Position numbers and translations under genes: made by a program. The notes beneath the pieces were generated by a model. It was not told where the DNA came from and ran no database searches. It worked only from the letters and a program-made list of their open reading frames with translations. Below are positions 6,397 through 14,108 of a DNA stretch of 22,334 nucleotides, in pieces; position 1 is the first letter of the stretch; every line of letters begins with the position of its first letter. This DNA comes from Sulfurimonas sp. UBA6014 (lineage in GTDB: Bacteria; Campylobacterota; Campylobacteria; Campylobacterales; Sulfurimonadaceae): contig DJAA01000002.1 in assembly GCA_002428085.1 (NCBI GenBank), positions 305-22,638 of the forward strand. Direction: 5' to 3'.

Positions 6397-9081
6397 ACTT
6401 GCCTTGAGCGGAACATTGAGTTGCATAATATTTTCCATAATATTTCTAAAACGGTTCCCCAAAATCTCAGCTTCCTCGGATTTTACTTCAAAAATAAGTT
6501 CGTCATGAATTTGAAGCAACATTTTTGCATTGAGTTTTTCTTCAAGAATTACAGTGTGAATTTTATTCATGGAGAGCTTTATCAAATCAGAGGCACTTCC
6601 CTGAAAAACGGTATTTACCGACTCTCTTTCATACGCGGCTCTAAACATCGGGCTTGCATTTTCATAGTCAAAATATCTGCGGCGTTTTAAAAGTGTCTCA
6701 ACGTAACCAAGCTCTTTTGAGCTCTCTACGATGGAGCGGAAATAGCTTCGTACACTTGAAAAACTTTCAAAGTATTTCTCTATAATTTCTTTGGCTTCTT
6801 TGGTTGTTATCCCTAAAGTATCGGAGAGTTTTTTTTGTCCCATTCCATATAAAAGCCCAAAATTGACTGTTTTTGCGACATTTCTTTTCTGTGGAGCTTC
6901 TGCTTCACCAAAAAGGGCAAGTGCAGTTTGCATATGAATATCTTTGTCATGTTTAAAAGCATCCACTAAAACCGCATCTTGTGAAAAATGGGCAAGAAGA
7001 CGAAGTTCTATTTGAGAGTAATCTATACCGACAAGTTTTTTACCCTCAGGCGCCACAAAGGCTTCTCTTATTTTTGCTCCTAAAGGGGTTCTTGTAGGGA
7101 TATTTTGCAAGTTAGGATTTTTTGAACTCAGCCGTCCAGTTGCAGTTCCAGTTTGCACAAATGAGGTAAATATTCTACTTTGACTATTGTGTTTACTGAG
7201 CTTTAAAAGTGGCTCAATGTACGTAGAGTAAAGTTTATGAACCTCACGGTAATCTAAAAGCAGAGGGATGATTGCATGTTGGTCTTGAAGTGAGCTCAAA
7301 ACTTTTTCATCGGTGGAGTAGCCTGTTTTTGTCTTTTTACCCGATGGAAGTCCGAGATGTTCAAAAAGTATAACGCCAAGCTGTTGCGTTGAGTTGATAT
7401 TAAATTCACTGCCCGCTTTTTCATAGATATTTTTTGTCAAACCTGACAAAGTCTCTTTCACATCGACTAAAAATTTTTCCAACAATGAACTGTCAATTTT
7501 TATACCAGCTTTTTCCATGCTTACAAGCGTACTTATAAACGGTATCTCAACAAGGCTTGCTTCTTCTATAAGATGCACTGCTCCTTGAAGTTCAAGTTTT
7601 TTGAGAAAAAGATAAAAAAGTCTCAGGGTGACAAAAGCATCTTCCGCGGCATATTCGCAAGCATCTTCAAGTGCAACGCTCGCAAAAGTTTCCTCTTTTT
7701 TAACGGTTTCTTTAAAAGCAATCATCGTATGAGAGAGTAGTTTATCTGCTAATTTATCAAGCGACAATGCACTCTCAGGGTTAATAAGCCACGCTAAAAT
7801 CATACTGTCTGCATACACTTTTAACGTCTCATCTTCTAAAAATCTGCTCACAAAATGGAGGTCAAACTTTATATTGTGTCCAACAACTTTGCAGGTAAAA
7901 ATCTTTTGTATCGCTTTTTTAATCTCAGATTCCTCTATTTGCTGGGGCACTCCCAAGTAAAAATGCCCAAAAGGAACATAATACGCCTCGCTTTCATTTA
8001 TGCAAAAACTAAAACCCACAAGTTTATCTTTATGATAATCAAGTCCCGTAGTTTCTGTGTCAAAGGCTACGATAGTGTTTTCATGGAAAGTGTTTAAAAT
8101 CCCTTGAAGCACTTTTGCATCTGTGATGAGAGTTGCTTTAAAGTCTATTTTTTTGCTCTCATGCAGTTGTATTTCTTGTTTTACAACCGTAGGTTGTTTT
8201 GTCACTTGGCTCACTATATTTTTAGCATGTAAGCTTCTTAAAATAGCGTTTTGTTCGTACCGAACTAGCTCATCATAGATGTTCAAAAATGGATGGTCAA
8301 TATCCATTTTGTACTCTTCAAAATCAAACTCTAAAAATACATCATCTCTTAAACTGACAAGTTCCTTTGACATATAAGCGTTTTGTTTGAACTCTCGAAG
8401 TTTTTTTTGAATTGCAAGAGGTTGCACTTCATCAAGATGGGCATAAATATTATCTAAAGTACCATACTGCACTAAAAGCTTCTCGGCTCCAACTTTTCCA
8501 ATACCTTTGACGCCAGGAACATTATCGGCGCTATCACCCAAAATGGATTGATAATCTATGAACTGTTTTGGAGTGACGCCATATTTTTTAAAACAGGCAT
8601 CTTCATCTATAACGCTTTTTTTGATGGCATCGACTAAAACTATTTTGCCATCGTCAATAAGCTGATACAAATCTTTGTCATGAGAGACAACTCGGACGTT
8701 GTACTCTTTTTCTTTGGCAAATTTTGTCACAGTTGCGATGATATCATCTGCTTCAAACCCGACACAACCAAGCGTCTTGTACCCCATTTTATCTATCCAC
8801 TCGATAGCAATAGGGAGTTGTAAAGTAAGCTCTTGTGGTGGGGCTTGACGTTGCGCTTTATAGTTTAAATCGACCTCATTTCTAAAAGTCGGACCTTTAG
8901 AATCGATGGCAAAAACTATATAGTCACTGTTGTGCTCTTTTTGCAGTGTGGCGATAAAATTTGTAAATCCTGTCAAAAGACCAGTTGGAAAACCATCTTT
9001 TGTTTTAAGATGTTGCGGCAATGCATAAAAACTACGAAAAAAAAAGCCAAAGGTATCTATGATAGTTACTGTTTTTGCCAT
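6361..9081 (-). CDS. polA: DNA polymerase I
   Basis: This is full-length DNA polymerase I, 906 residues, for Okazaki fragment maturation and gap filling in repair. Three domains are visible. The 5'-3' exonuclease (about 1-290) shows FEADDIIATV (109-118), SHDKDLYQL (133-141) and the helix-hairpin-helix stretch GVKGIGKVGAEKLL. A 3'-5' proofreading domain (about 320-500) has DTETTGLD (341-348), GHNIKFDL and the late AAEDAFVTLRLF (478-489), so the acidic exonuclease residues look intact. The polymerase domain has motif A VGIDYSQIELRLL (684-696), motif B RNVAKTVNFGLLYG (733-746) and motif C QIHDELIF (857-864). It starts 9 bases after the HDOD gene, so the two are probably co-transcribed. Its 3' end overlaps the MATE gene tail to tail by 36 bases. 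No truncation or frameshift is seen. Confidence 0.97.
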   Translation of the reverse strand: MAKTVTIIDTFGFFFRSFYALPQHLKTKDGFPTGLLTGFTNFIATLQKEHNSDYIVFAIDSKGPTFRNEVDLNYKAQRQAPPQELTLQLPIAIEWIDKMGYKTLGCVGFEADDIIATVTKFAKEKEYNVRVVSHDKDLYQLIDDGKIVLVDAIKKSVIDEDACFKKYGVTPKQFIDYQSILGDSADNVPGVKGIGKVGAEKLLVQYGTLDNIYAHLDEVQPLAIQKKLREFKQNAYMSKELVSLRDDVFLEFDFEEYKMDIDHPFLNIYDELVRYEQNAILRSLHAKNIVSQVTKQPTVVKQEIQLHESKKIDFKATLITDAKVLQGILNTFHENTIVAFDTETTGLDYHKDKLVGFSFCINESEAYYVPFGHFYLGVPQQIEESEIKKAIQKIFTCKVVGHNIKFDLHFVSRFLEDETLKVYADSMILAWLINPESALSLDKLADKLLSHTMIAFKETVKKEETFASVALEDACEYAAEDAFVTLRLFYLFLKKLELQGAVHLIEEASLVEIPFISTLVSMEKAGIKIDSSLLEKFLVDVKETLSGLTKNIYEKAGSEFNINSTQQLGVILFEHLGLPSGKKTKTGYSTDEKVLSSLQDQHAIIPLLLDYREVHKLYSTYIEPLLKLSKHNSQSRIFTSFVQTGTATGRLSSKNPNLQNIPTRTPLGAKIREAFVAPEGKKLVGIDYSQIELRLLAHFSQDAVLVDAFKHDKDIHMQTALALFGEAEAPQKRNVAKTVNFGLLYGMGQKKLSDTLGITTKEAKEIIEKYFESFSSVRSYFRSIVESSKELGYVETLLKRRRYFDYENASPMFRAAYERESVNTVFQGSASDLIKLSMNKIHTVILEEKLNAKMLLQIHDELIFEVKSEEAEILGNRFRNIMENIMQLNVPLKASLNIGNNWGELK

Positions 9082-9090
9082 TTAAAATCT

Positions 9091-9900
9091 TTAAAGCGTG
9101 TCTAAAATATCGTCAACAACATCTTCTAAAATTTCATAATTATAACCAGCATCACTGGCTTTTTTAAGTCCTATTTTTATAGAAACTTCTGAAAATGGTT
9201 TGTTAATAGAAACAATTGATTTTACGATATTTAAAGCGGTGCTAAACTCTTTGATATCTTCTGGAGCGAGGGCAGGATTGTCTGCGTATTTAATCATTTT
9301 TATAAACTCTTTGTTAAAACCCCAATGTTGGAAAACTTCCGCAGTCACTTCAGCACTTGTAACATCTACATACGATTTTTCAACAACAGCAAGATTATTT
9401 GACATCTCAACCTCAGAGGCAAAACTTGTTGTCTCCTCTTGTTGGATGATATCACTAGAGATTAAGATTTTTCCTGTTTCTTGTAAAAATGCTGCCAAAT
9501 ATAATTTATCTGCTTTTTTTGCATCAATTTTTCTATACCATTTAAGGATAAGAGCCGCTTGCAGGGATGAAATTTCAGCAAATTTTTCACTGGTAATGCC
9601 ATAAGGCTGCATATCAACATTTAATAATTTTCTCACCGAATTTCCAAGAACAATAGAACGCGTCATACTCATCCCAAACAAACTGACCGCTTGAGTAGCA
9701 TTAATAATCTCTTTTCCAAAGCCATAAAGAGGAGAATTAGCAGCTTTTAGAAGATTTGCTACTATCATCGGATCTGATTCAATCGCTTTTGCTAAATCAA
9801 CTATCCCTGAATTTTCATCGGCATACACCGCATTGACATCTGCTATAGTTTTTGAGAGCGGAGGAAGTGACTTAATACTATCAATAATAGAACTTTTCAC
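9091..9900 (-). CDS. HDOD-domain regulatory protein
   Basis: The 269-residue protein is essentially one HDOD domain, a relative of HD phosphohydrolases that has usually lost the catalytic metal site and serves in signalling. Landmarks are LPPLSKTIADV (11-21), VDLAKAIESDPMIVANLLKAANSPLYG (the typical HDOD core, about 34-60), AVSLFGMSMTRSIVLG (70-85) and the FLQETGKILI segment, where the HD pair of true enzymes would be expected. It begins with GTG at 9900, supported by AAAGG 7 bases upstream and a strong extended -10 box at 9925-9933. It leads into polA after 9 bases. Partner and signal are unknown; related proteins occur in motility, biofilm and stress control. Confidence 0.88.
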   Translation of the reverse strand: MKSSIIDSIKSLPPLSKTIADVNAVYADENSGIVDLAKAIESDPMIVANLLKAANSPLYGFGKEIINATQAVSLFGMSMTRSIVLGNSVRKLLNVDMQPYGITSEKFAEISSLQAALILKWYRKIDAKKADKLYLAAFLQETGKILISSDIIQQEETTSFASEVEMSNNLAVVEKSYVDVTSAEVTAEVFQHWGFNKEFIKMIKYADNPALAPEDIKEFSTALNIVKSIVSINKPFSEVSIKIGLKKASDAGYNYEILEDVVDDILDTL

Positions 9901-9924
9901 GAGGAGACCTTTATTTTTTGAATT

Positions 9925-9933
9925 ATTATAGCA
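9925..9933 (-). promoter_or_regulatory. Extended -10 promoter (TGCTATAAT) for HDOD-polA
   Basis: A consensus TGCTATAAT reads on the minus strand, about 25 bases before the GTG at 9900, and the AAAGG at 9908-9912 would sit in the short leader. There is no recognisable -35. It separates the HDOD-polA unit from the TauE-like gene upstream. Confidence 0.6.
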
Positions 9934-9948
9934 GTTTAAATTTATAAA

Positions 9949-10662
9949 TCACTTATGGCAATCTGTTAAGGTTTTTAAAGGATTTGCAAGATAATCATAC
10001 CCTTGATAAAGAGTGTATGTTCCATATAAAATGACCGCAATAGAGGAGAGACTCATCATTAAGTTTCTAAAACTCGTAGCGGATGCAAGAGATGCCAAAA
10101 AACCTAAACCAAACAGAGCAGGAACCGTACTCAAACCAAAAATAGCCATTACTAAAGCTCCAGAAAAAGGGTCAGCCGTGCTTGCAGCGGTGATTGCAAA
10201 GAAGTAAACAAATCCACATGGCAAAAGACCATTTAACATCCCAAGAACAAAAAAACTGAGATTTGAGCGAGAATGGAGCACTTTTTTAAAGGCATTTCTA
10301 TAAAGAGAGGAAGAAGAAAAAGAGTGTTCGATGAGAGTGAGAAATTTGATTTTTCCCATCAAAGAGAGACCTGCTAAAATCATAATACTTCCTGCAACTA
10401 CAAGCAAAACTCCATTTGCATGATTGCTAAAAGTGGCAACTCCCCCTAAAGCACCAAATAATGCACCTAAAGTTGTATAGGTTAAAATTCTCCCAAAAGA
10501 GTAAAGCAAATGCGCTGTGCCTTGAGAAACCTTAGAGCTCTTTGGCTCGATTTTGATAGTCGTGTATGCCAAAACTATCCCGCCACACATACCAATGCAG
10601 TGACCAAAAGAACCCAAAAATGCGATACTCATAATCGTTATAAGATTGACTGATTCCATCAC
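9949..10662 (-). CDS. TauE/SafE (DsbD-like) family membrane protein, probably copper-related
   Basis: The protein has 237 residues and about six membrane segments. It belongs to the sulfite exporter TauE/SafE or UreH/DsbD-2-like group. The diagnostic parts are SFGHCIGMCGG near the N-terminus (His21, Cys22, Cys26) and NGLLPCGFVY (Cys149) at the start of the second half. Annotation as a sulfite exporter is a family label. The Cys/His/Met pattern, plus a C-terminal Cys-His (235-236), fits metal, probably copper, handling better. Some relatives lie with cbb3 oxidase assembly genes. It follows the NosL-like gene with no gap. The start is either GTG at 10662 or the adjacent ATG at 10659; AAGG spacing favours GTG. 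Copper transport is inference. Confidence 0.78.
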   Translation of the reverse strand: MMESVNLITIMSIAFLGSFGHCIGMCGGIVLAYTTIKIEPKSSKVSQGTAHLLYSFGRILTYTTLGALFGALGGVATFSNHANGVLLVVAGSIMILAGLSLMGKIKFLTLIEHSFSSSSLYRNAFKKVLHSRSNLSFFVLGMLNGLLPCGFVYFFAITAASTADPFSGALVMAIFGLSTVPALFGLGFLASLASATSFRNLMMSLSSIAVILYGTYTLYQGYDYLANPLKTLTDCHK

Positions 10663-11175
10663 TTATTGAGCCTTTTTTAAAAGAAGTTGTTGTTGGATGT
10701 AAGGATTATTCATCGTTTCACCACGCAACATTCTTAGTCTCATGGTCTCATAATCGACATGCCCTTGTAGCTTGTTTTCATAAGCACCAAAACCATACCC
10801 CATAGGTGTTTTATCTCTTAGGGAGTAAAAAGCGCTCTTGGCATTTATCCATCTTTTTGTATCTTTACTCATAACCCAAATGGTGACATCATTTTTAAAA
10901 TCTTTATCTTCAAGCCAATGAACAAAACCGCCATGGTCGTGAAAAAACCACGTTTTTCCACCCTTTGAGATAACCTGAGAAGCATACGTTAGGTCTTCTA
11001 TTACCATCCCACAATCGCTATCTTGGTATTTATTAAGCGCTATATCTAAGGGTAACATTTTAAAATTGCCCTCTTGTATCACTACCATTTTATTTTCAGA
11101 AGCTAAAGCAAGAAAAAGGATAACAATAGATACAACGATAAAAAATACCACAAAAAAAGGTCTTGCGTTTCTCAT
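10663..11175 (-). CDS. NosL-like membrane-anchored copper-binding protein
   Basis: The 170-residue protein has one N-terminal membrane helix (about 6-25) and a periplasmic domain matching NosL. LPLDIALNKYQDSDCGMVIED carries the Cys-Gly-Met motif (55-57). It is followed by WFFHDHGGFVHWLED (76-90), IWVMSKDTKRWINAKSAFY and KTPMGYGFGAYE (122-133). NosL is the Cu(I)-binding accessory protein of nitrous oxide reductase. Unlike classic NosL it has no lipobox and uses a membrane anchor. A Met-containing tail (Met145, Met149, Met155) extends the domain. No nosZ or oxidase gene lies in the window, so its client is unknown. AGGAG lies about 11 bases before the ATG. The TauE-like gene starts at the very next base, a tight two-gene unit. 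Confidence 0.82.
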   Translation of the reverse strand: MRNARPFFVVFFIVVSIVILFLALASENKMVVIQEGNFKMLPLDIALNKYQDSDCGMVIEDLTYASQVISKGGKTWFFHDHGGFVHWLEDKDFKNDVTIWVMSKDTKRWINAKSAFYSLRDKTPMGYGFGAYENKLQGHVDYETMRLRMLRGETMNNPYIQQQLLLKKAQ

Positions 11176-11204
11176 AAAATACCAATCTCCTATGTAATTA
11201 TTTT

Positions 11205-11210
11205 ATTCTA
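11205..11210 (-). promoter_or_regulatory. Possible -10 box (TAGAAT) for the NosL-like/TauE-like pair
   Basis: TAGAAT reads on the minus strand in the 57-base gap after the recombinase gene, about 30 bases before the NosL-like ATG. It is a weak match with no -35. Confidence 0.3.
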
Positions 11211-11232
11211 CTTTACAAACATTACATTAGTG

Positions 11233-12081
11233 TTAAACTTTTTGTTCCCAAGCCATCGGATGACACACTTCAACAGTCTCTTTTAAATCTTGCTTTTGAA
11301 TATGCGTATAAATTTGTGTTGTAAGAAGTGACGCATGCCCCAAAAGCTCTTGAACAACCCTCAAATCTGCTCCCCCCGTAATAAGCGAAGTTGCGTATGA
11401 ATGTCTAAGAACATGAGGAGAGACCCCAAGATATTTTTGCGTTATTTTATATGCTGATATTCTACTCAAAGGTTCCCCTTTATAATTTACCCAGACAAAA
11501 TCTTTTTCATATTGGAGTGCTTGTAAGTACGCATTTATAGCCTCAATGGCAACTTTTGCTATAGGGACTATCCGTTCTTTATCCCCCTTTGCGTGTCTTA
11601 TATGTAACCATTCACCCTCTATATCTTCTCTACTAAGAGCCAAACATTCACTAATACGTGCGCCGCTTGCATATAAAAAAAGGATGAGCGCGTAGTCTCT
11701 CAATCCTATAAAGTTTGATGTATCAATCAAAAAAAGTGCATCTTTTATCTGTTTATATGATAAAAATCTAGGGAGAAGTTTGGGGATTTTTGAAAATTTC
11801 AGCTTTGAATTTTTCTGTGAAAAATTACTTTTATAGCAAAAATCAAAAAAAGAGTTTACAGAGGATAGCTTTCTGTTGAGTGTTCTTTTATTTTTGTATT
11901 GGGACAAAAAGCCCAGAAGCGAGGCTGTATCAAGTTGTATAAGCGATTTTTGAAGTTGTATTTCTATTGAGCGTAAATCATTTTTGTAAGCCTCTACACT
12001 TTTTTTGCTCAGTGCTCTTGTAACACTGATATACTCTAAAAAAGCTTCGAGTTCATTACTCAACTGAGATGTATTCATCAT
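11233..12081 (-). CDS. Xer-type tyrosine recombinase/integrase
   Basis: The 282-residue protein has an N-terminal SAM-like DNA-binding domain (about 8-85, SKKSVEAYKNDL) and a C-terminal catalytic domain. The catalytic set is complete: Arg142 in SGARISE, Lys165 in HAKGDKER, His223 and Arg226 in HVLRHSYA, His249 in LLGHASLLTT and Tyr258 in QIYTH. The length is nearer to XerC/XerD (about 300) than to the longer XerH (about 350) of Helicobacter and Campylobacter. It could be the chromosome dimer resolvase or another integrase. No dif-like site, phage or transposon genes are visible nearby, which favours a housekeeping role. Two ATGs are adjacent (12081, 12078). The gene starts 26 bases inside the upstream lipoprotein gene, so translation is probably coupled. 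Confidence 0.9.
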   Translation of the reverse strand: MMNTSQLSNELEAFLEYISVTRALSKKSVEAYKNDLRSIEIQLQKSLIQLDTASLLGFLSQYKNKRTLNRKLSSVNSFFDFCYKSNFSQKNSKLKFSKIPKLLPRFLSYKQIKDALFLIDTSNFIGLRDYALILFLYASGARISECLALSREDIEGEWLHIRHAKGDKERIVPIAKVAIEAINAYLQALQYEKDFVWVNYKGEPLSRISAYKITQKYLGVSPHVLRHSYATSLITGGADLRVVQELLGHASLLTTQIYTHIQKQDLKETVEVCHPMAWEQKV

Positions 12082-13054
12082 CTATGAAAAATATTTTCTC
12101 TCCTACAAAAACATAACCATCTTGGACATTTGCCTTATACACATCATGCTGCAACAAATCTCTTGAGAGTTCAATAAGATACCCCTCTTTCTCCAACGCA
12201 TAGAGTTTGTCGTTATGAATTATAAGCCCAAGAAAATGGGCAAAAGGGAATTTTATTTTTGCATTTACCTCTAAGGTTGCGCTAAGCGATATGATTTCCC
12301 CTTGTTTGGTGGTGATATAAATAATTTTATCATCATACGCTATATTTCTAGTCTCATAAGAAACCCTGACCTCTTTTTCTCCCATGGATAATATTTTATG
12401 CCCTGTTGCAGCAATTAATTTATTTTCAATGACATTAAAATAAATAATATTGTTGAAATGATCTTCTGAGCTTACAATGACGGTTCGCAACTTCTTTTTA
12501 AGCTTTGAATTTACAATCACAACTTTTCCATCAAGTGTTAAGAAAAGGACTAAATCATTCATAAAATAAGGATTTACTATACGAGAATCGACGGCAATCA
12601 CTGGATTGCCTTGCTCTTTAAGGAGTAACTCTTTCGTTGCTATGGAGTACAACGCCATCTCATTATCTGCAAACAAAACAGCTAGAATATCCTCTTTTAC
12701 ACTTGCGCTTGCGATAGTTTTATAAAGCTGAAATTGCTCTTGCTTTGCGTTATCACTGAGAGATTGCAAAGAGATGTTTCCATCTATATTGGCACTCACA
12801 ACCCACTCATCACTGCTTCCTAGAAGTCTGTAGAATTCAGGGACAACTATGTTATCAATAAATTTTTCTTTTGAGAGTACTTTTCTTGTTTGTGTCAGTG
12901 CAGTTTGCGAGGAGATATCAATAACCTTTTCATCGCTATCGCCATAATATTTCCAAGCACCTTTGACAACTTCAGGCTCATAAACTTTTTTGGTACTGCA
13001 AGCACTAAAAAAAAGGATACTTATGGAGAAAAAAAGTGAAAATAAAAATCTCAA
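12056..13054 (-). CDS. BamB-like beta-propeller outer-membrane lipoprotein (putative)
   Basis: The 332-residue product has a lipoprotein signal: MRFLFSLFFSISILFFSAC, with the acceptor Cys at 19 followed by Ser. The mature part has repeating short beta motifs of the kind hydrophobic-x-G-x-V-x-x-hydrophobic (WVVSANIDGNISLQSL, LTLDGKVVIVNS, ITTKQGEIISLSA, LEKEGYLIELS), which suggests a PQQ/WD-like beta-propeller. The gene before it encodes a YfgM-like protein. In E. coli yfgM is directly followed by bamB, whose product is a propeller lipoprotein of the outer-membrane assembly machine (about 392 residues). BamB identity is therefore suggested by architecture and order, not by clear sequence match. 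The start codon is TTG, 4 bases after the previous stop; no in-frame ATG is available near the signal peptide. The 3' end overlaps the recombinase gene by 26 bases. Confidence 0.65.
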   Translation of the reverse strand: MRFLFSLFFSISILFFSACSTKKVYEPEVVKGAWKYYGDSDEKVIDISSQTALTQTRKVLSKEKFIDNIVVPEFYRLLGSSDEWVVSANIDGNISLQSLSDNAKQEQFQLYKTIASASVKEDILAVLFADNEMALYSIATKELLLKEQGNPVIAVDSRIVNPYFMNDLVLFLTLDGKVVIVNSKLKKKLRTVIVSSEDHFNNIIYFNVIENKLIAATGHKILSMGEKEVRVSYETRNIAYDDKIIYITTKQGEIISLSATLEVNAKIKFPFAHFLGLIIHNDKLYALEKEGYLIELSRDLLQHDVYKANVQDGYVFVGEKIFFIDDEYISVE

Positions 13055-13058
13055 AATA

Positions 13059-13646
13059 CTATTTTACCCCGTAATGTGAAAGCGCCTCAGCAACTTTTTT
13101 CCATGATGACTCTGTCGATATTTTTGACAATTTACTGTGTGCTTCATCAATTTTATTTTCATGGATAAGATAAACAGCACTTCGTACCAAAGCTAAATCT
13201 CTATAAATCGCATCTTGTTTAGAAGCATATTCATCCAATGTTTTCGCATCATGCGCCAACTCGTAAGCCGCCAAATCAGCAACAATCATATCCTGAGAAT
13301 GTGTCAACTCTTTGAGAGCGGCAGCATCTTTACTGAGAGTCGCTTGAGACAACATCCACACATCATACAAATCAGAGCTACTCTCTTTTAATGTTTGTAA
13401 TGCTTCACTATTTGTGCTATCTTCAAGCAACATTGCAAGCGCTTTATTTGAGTCATCTTTTAAGTTTTGCTTGTGGACATCATACGCAATATTAAGTGCG
13501 ACTAGAGCGACTAGAGCGACTGCTGAAGCAATCATGATTTTTTTATATTTTTTTATAAATCTCTCAGTCATGACCGCTTTTTCAAAAAATTTCTCTTCAG
13601 AATTCAGCTCTTCTTTCACCATATCTATATTTGTTTTTAAACTCAA
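13059..13646 (-). CDS. YfgM-like membrane-anchored TPR protein
   Basis: The protein has about 195 residues: a charged cytosolic N-terminus, one membrane helix (about 36-55, IMIASAVALVALVALNIAY) and a periplasmic helical domain with Ala-rich TPR-like pairs up to the C-terminus. This is the build of E. coli YfgM (206 residues), which helps periplasmic chaperones and associates with the Sec translocon. Sequence similarity is low, so the call rests on architecture plus the neighbouring propeller lipoprotein. The start is ambiguous. An in-frame ATG at 13700 has no ribosome site and overlaps a likely -10 box. A TTG at 13646 has AAAGGA 8 bases upstream, and an ATG at 13622 has none. I prefer TTG 13646. 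It is divergent from gatC. Confidence 0.65.
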   Translation of the reverse strand: MSLKTNIDMVKEELNSEEKFFEKAVMTERFIKKYKKIMIASAVALVALVALNIAYDVHKQNLKDDSNKALAMLLEDSTNSEALQTLKESSSDLYDVWMLSQATLSKDAAALKELTHSQDMIVADLAAYELAHDAKTLDEYASKQDAIYRDLALVRSAVYLIHENKIDEAHSKLSKISTESSWKKVAEALSHYGVK

Positions 13647-13654
13647 AAAATCAT

Positions 13655-13660
13655 TCCTTT
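13655..13660 (-). promoter_or_regulatory. Ribosome binding site favouring a TTG start at 13646
   Basis: AAAGGA reads on the minus strand exactly 8 bases before TTG 13646. Neither in-frame ATG candidate has a comparable site. Confidence 0.45.
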
Positions 13661-13688
13661 TTTTGCATATTTTTCGTAAAAGTTTAAA

Positions 13689-13694
13689 ATAATA
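13689..13694 (-). promoter_or_regulatory. Possible -10 box (TATTAT) for the YfgM-like gene
   Basis: TATTAT reads on the minus strand just downstream of the in-frame ATG at 13700. A transcript start around 13682 would leave that ATG out of the mRNA. Confidence 0.35.
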
Positions 13695-13746
13695 TCGCAT
13701 AGTTTGTTAAAGTTTCATCAATTCATCCAGTAATATAAGTTTTTTT

Positions 13747-13755
13747 TGTTACAAT
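13747..13755 (+). promoter_or_regulatory. Putative extended -10 promoter (TGTTACAAT) for gatC-pilT
   Basis: TGTTACAAT follows a run of seven T residues and lies about 30 bases before the gatC ATG, with AGGA in the leader. T-rich stretches upstream of the -10 are typical of Campylobacterota promoters. Confidence 0.5.
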
Positions 13756-13785
13756 CGTATCCATTAAAATTTTAGGATTTATCCC

Positions 13786-14076
13786 ATGCAAGTAGATGAC
13801 GCACTCTTAGTAAAGCTAGAAAAACTCTCTTTTTTAAAAATCTCGCAGGACAAAAGAGGTGAGATTATCAACCAACTATCAGAGATAGTAAATTTTGTAG
13901 ATAATTTAAGTGAGTTAAATACCGATGGAGTTGAAGGCAATTTTGCCATGAACGATGCCTCAACTCTTCTGAGAGATGACACCCCTTTTTGCGATACAAA
14001 TATCAACGATGCCATTTTAAAACATGCACCCAAAAGTGCTGATCACTTTTTTATTGTCCCAAAAATAATCGAATAA
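13786..14076 (+). CDS. gatC: Asp-tRNA(Asn)/Glu-tRNA(Gln) amidotransferase subunit C
   Basis: This 96-residue protein has the usual length and layout of GatC. It stabilises GatA on GatB in the complex that amidates misacylated Glu-tRNA(Gln) and/or Asp-tRNA(Asn) in the cytosol. Landmarks are VDDALLVKLEKLSFLKI at the N-terminus, INQLSEIVNFVDNLSELNTDGVE (about 28-50), the LRDDTP motif (62-67) and the closing HFFIVPKIIE. gatA and gatB are not adjacent, which is common in Campylobacterota. An AGGA ribosome site lies about 8 bases before the ATG. pilT begins 32 bases after the stop with its own strong ribosome site, so the two may share a transcript. Confidence 0.93.
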   Translation: MQVDDALLVKLEKLSFLKISQDKRGEIINQLSEIVNFVDNLSELNTDGVEGNFAMNDASTLLRDDTPFCDTNINDAILKHAPKSADHFFIVPKIIE

Positions 14077-14108
14077 GGTCAAAATAAAAAACTATATAGG
14101 AGTATTGT

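Noticed and set aside
7855..8097. Plus-strand open frame inside polA
   Set aside because: polA is an intact, motif-complete gene on the other strand; the frame is a by-product of its composition.
9949..10662. Literal sulfite export function for the TauE/SafE-family gene
   Set aside because: The HCIGMC and LPCG motifs and the NosL-like neighbour point to metal handling; the exporter name is a family label only.
11233..12081. The tyrosine recombinase as a sign of an integrated mobile element
   Set aside because: No att-like direct repeats, tRNA, phage or transfer genes nearby, and it overlaps a core envelope gene, so a housekeeping Xer role is more likely.
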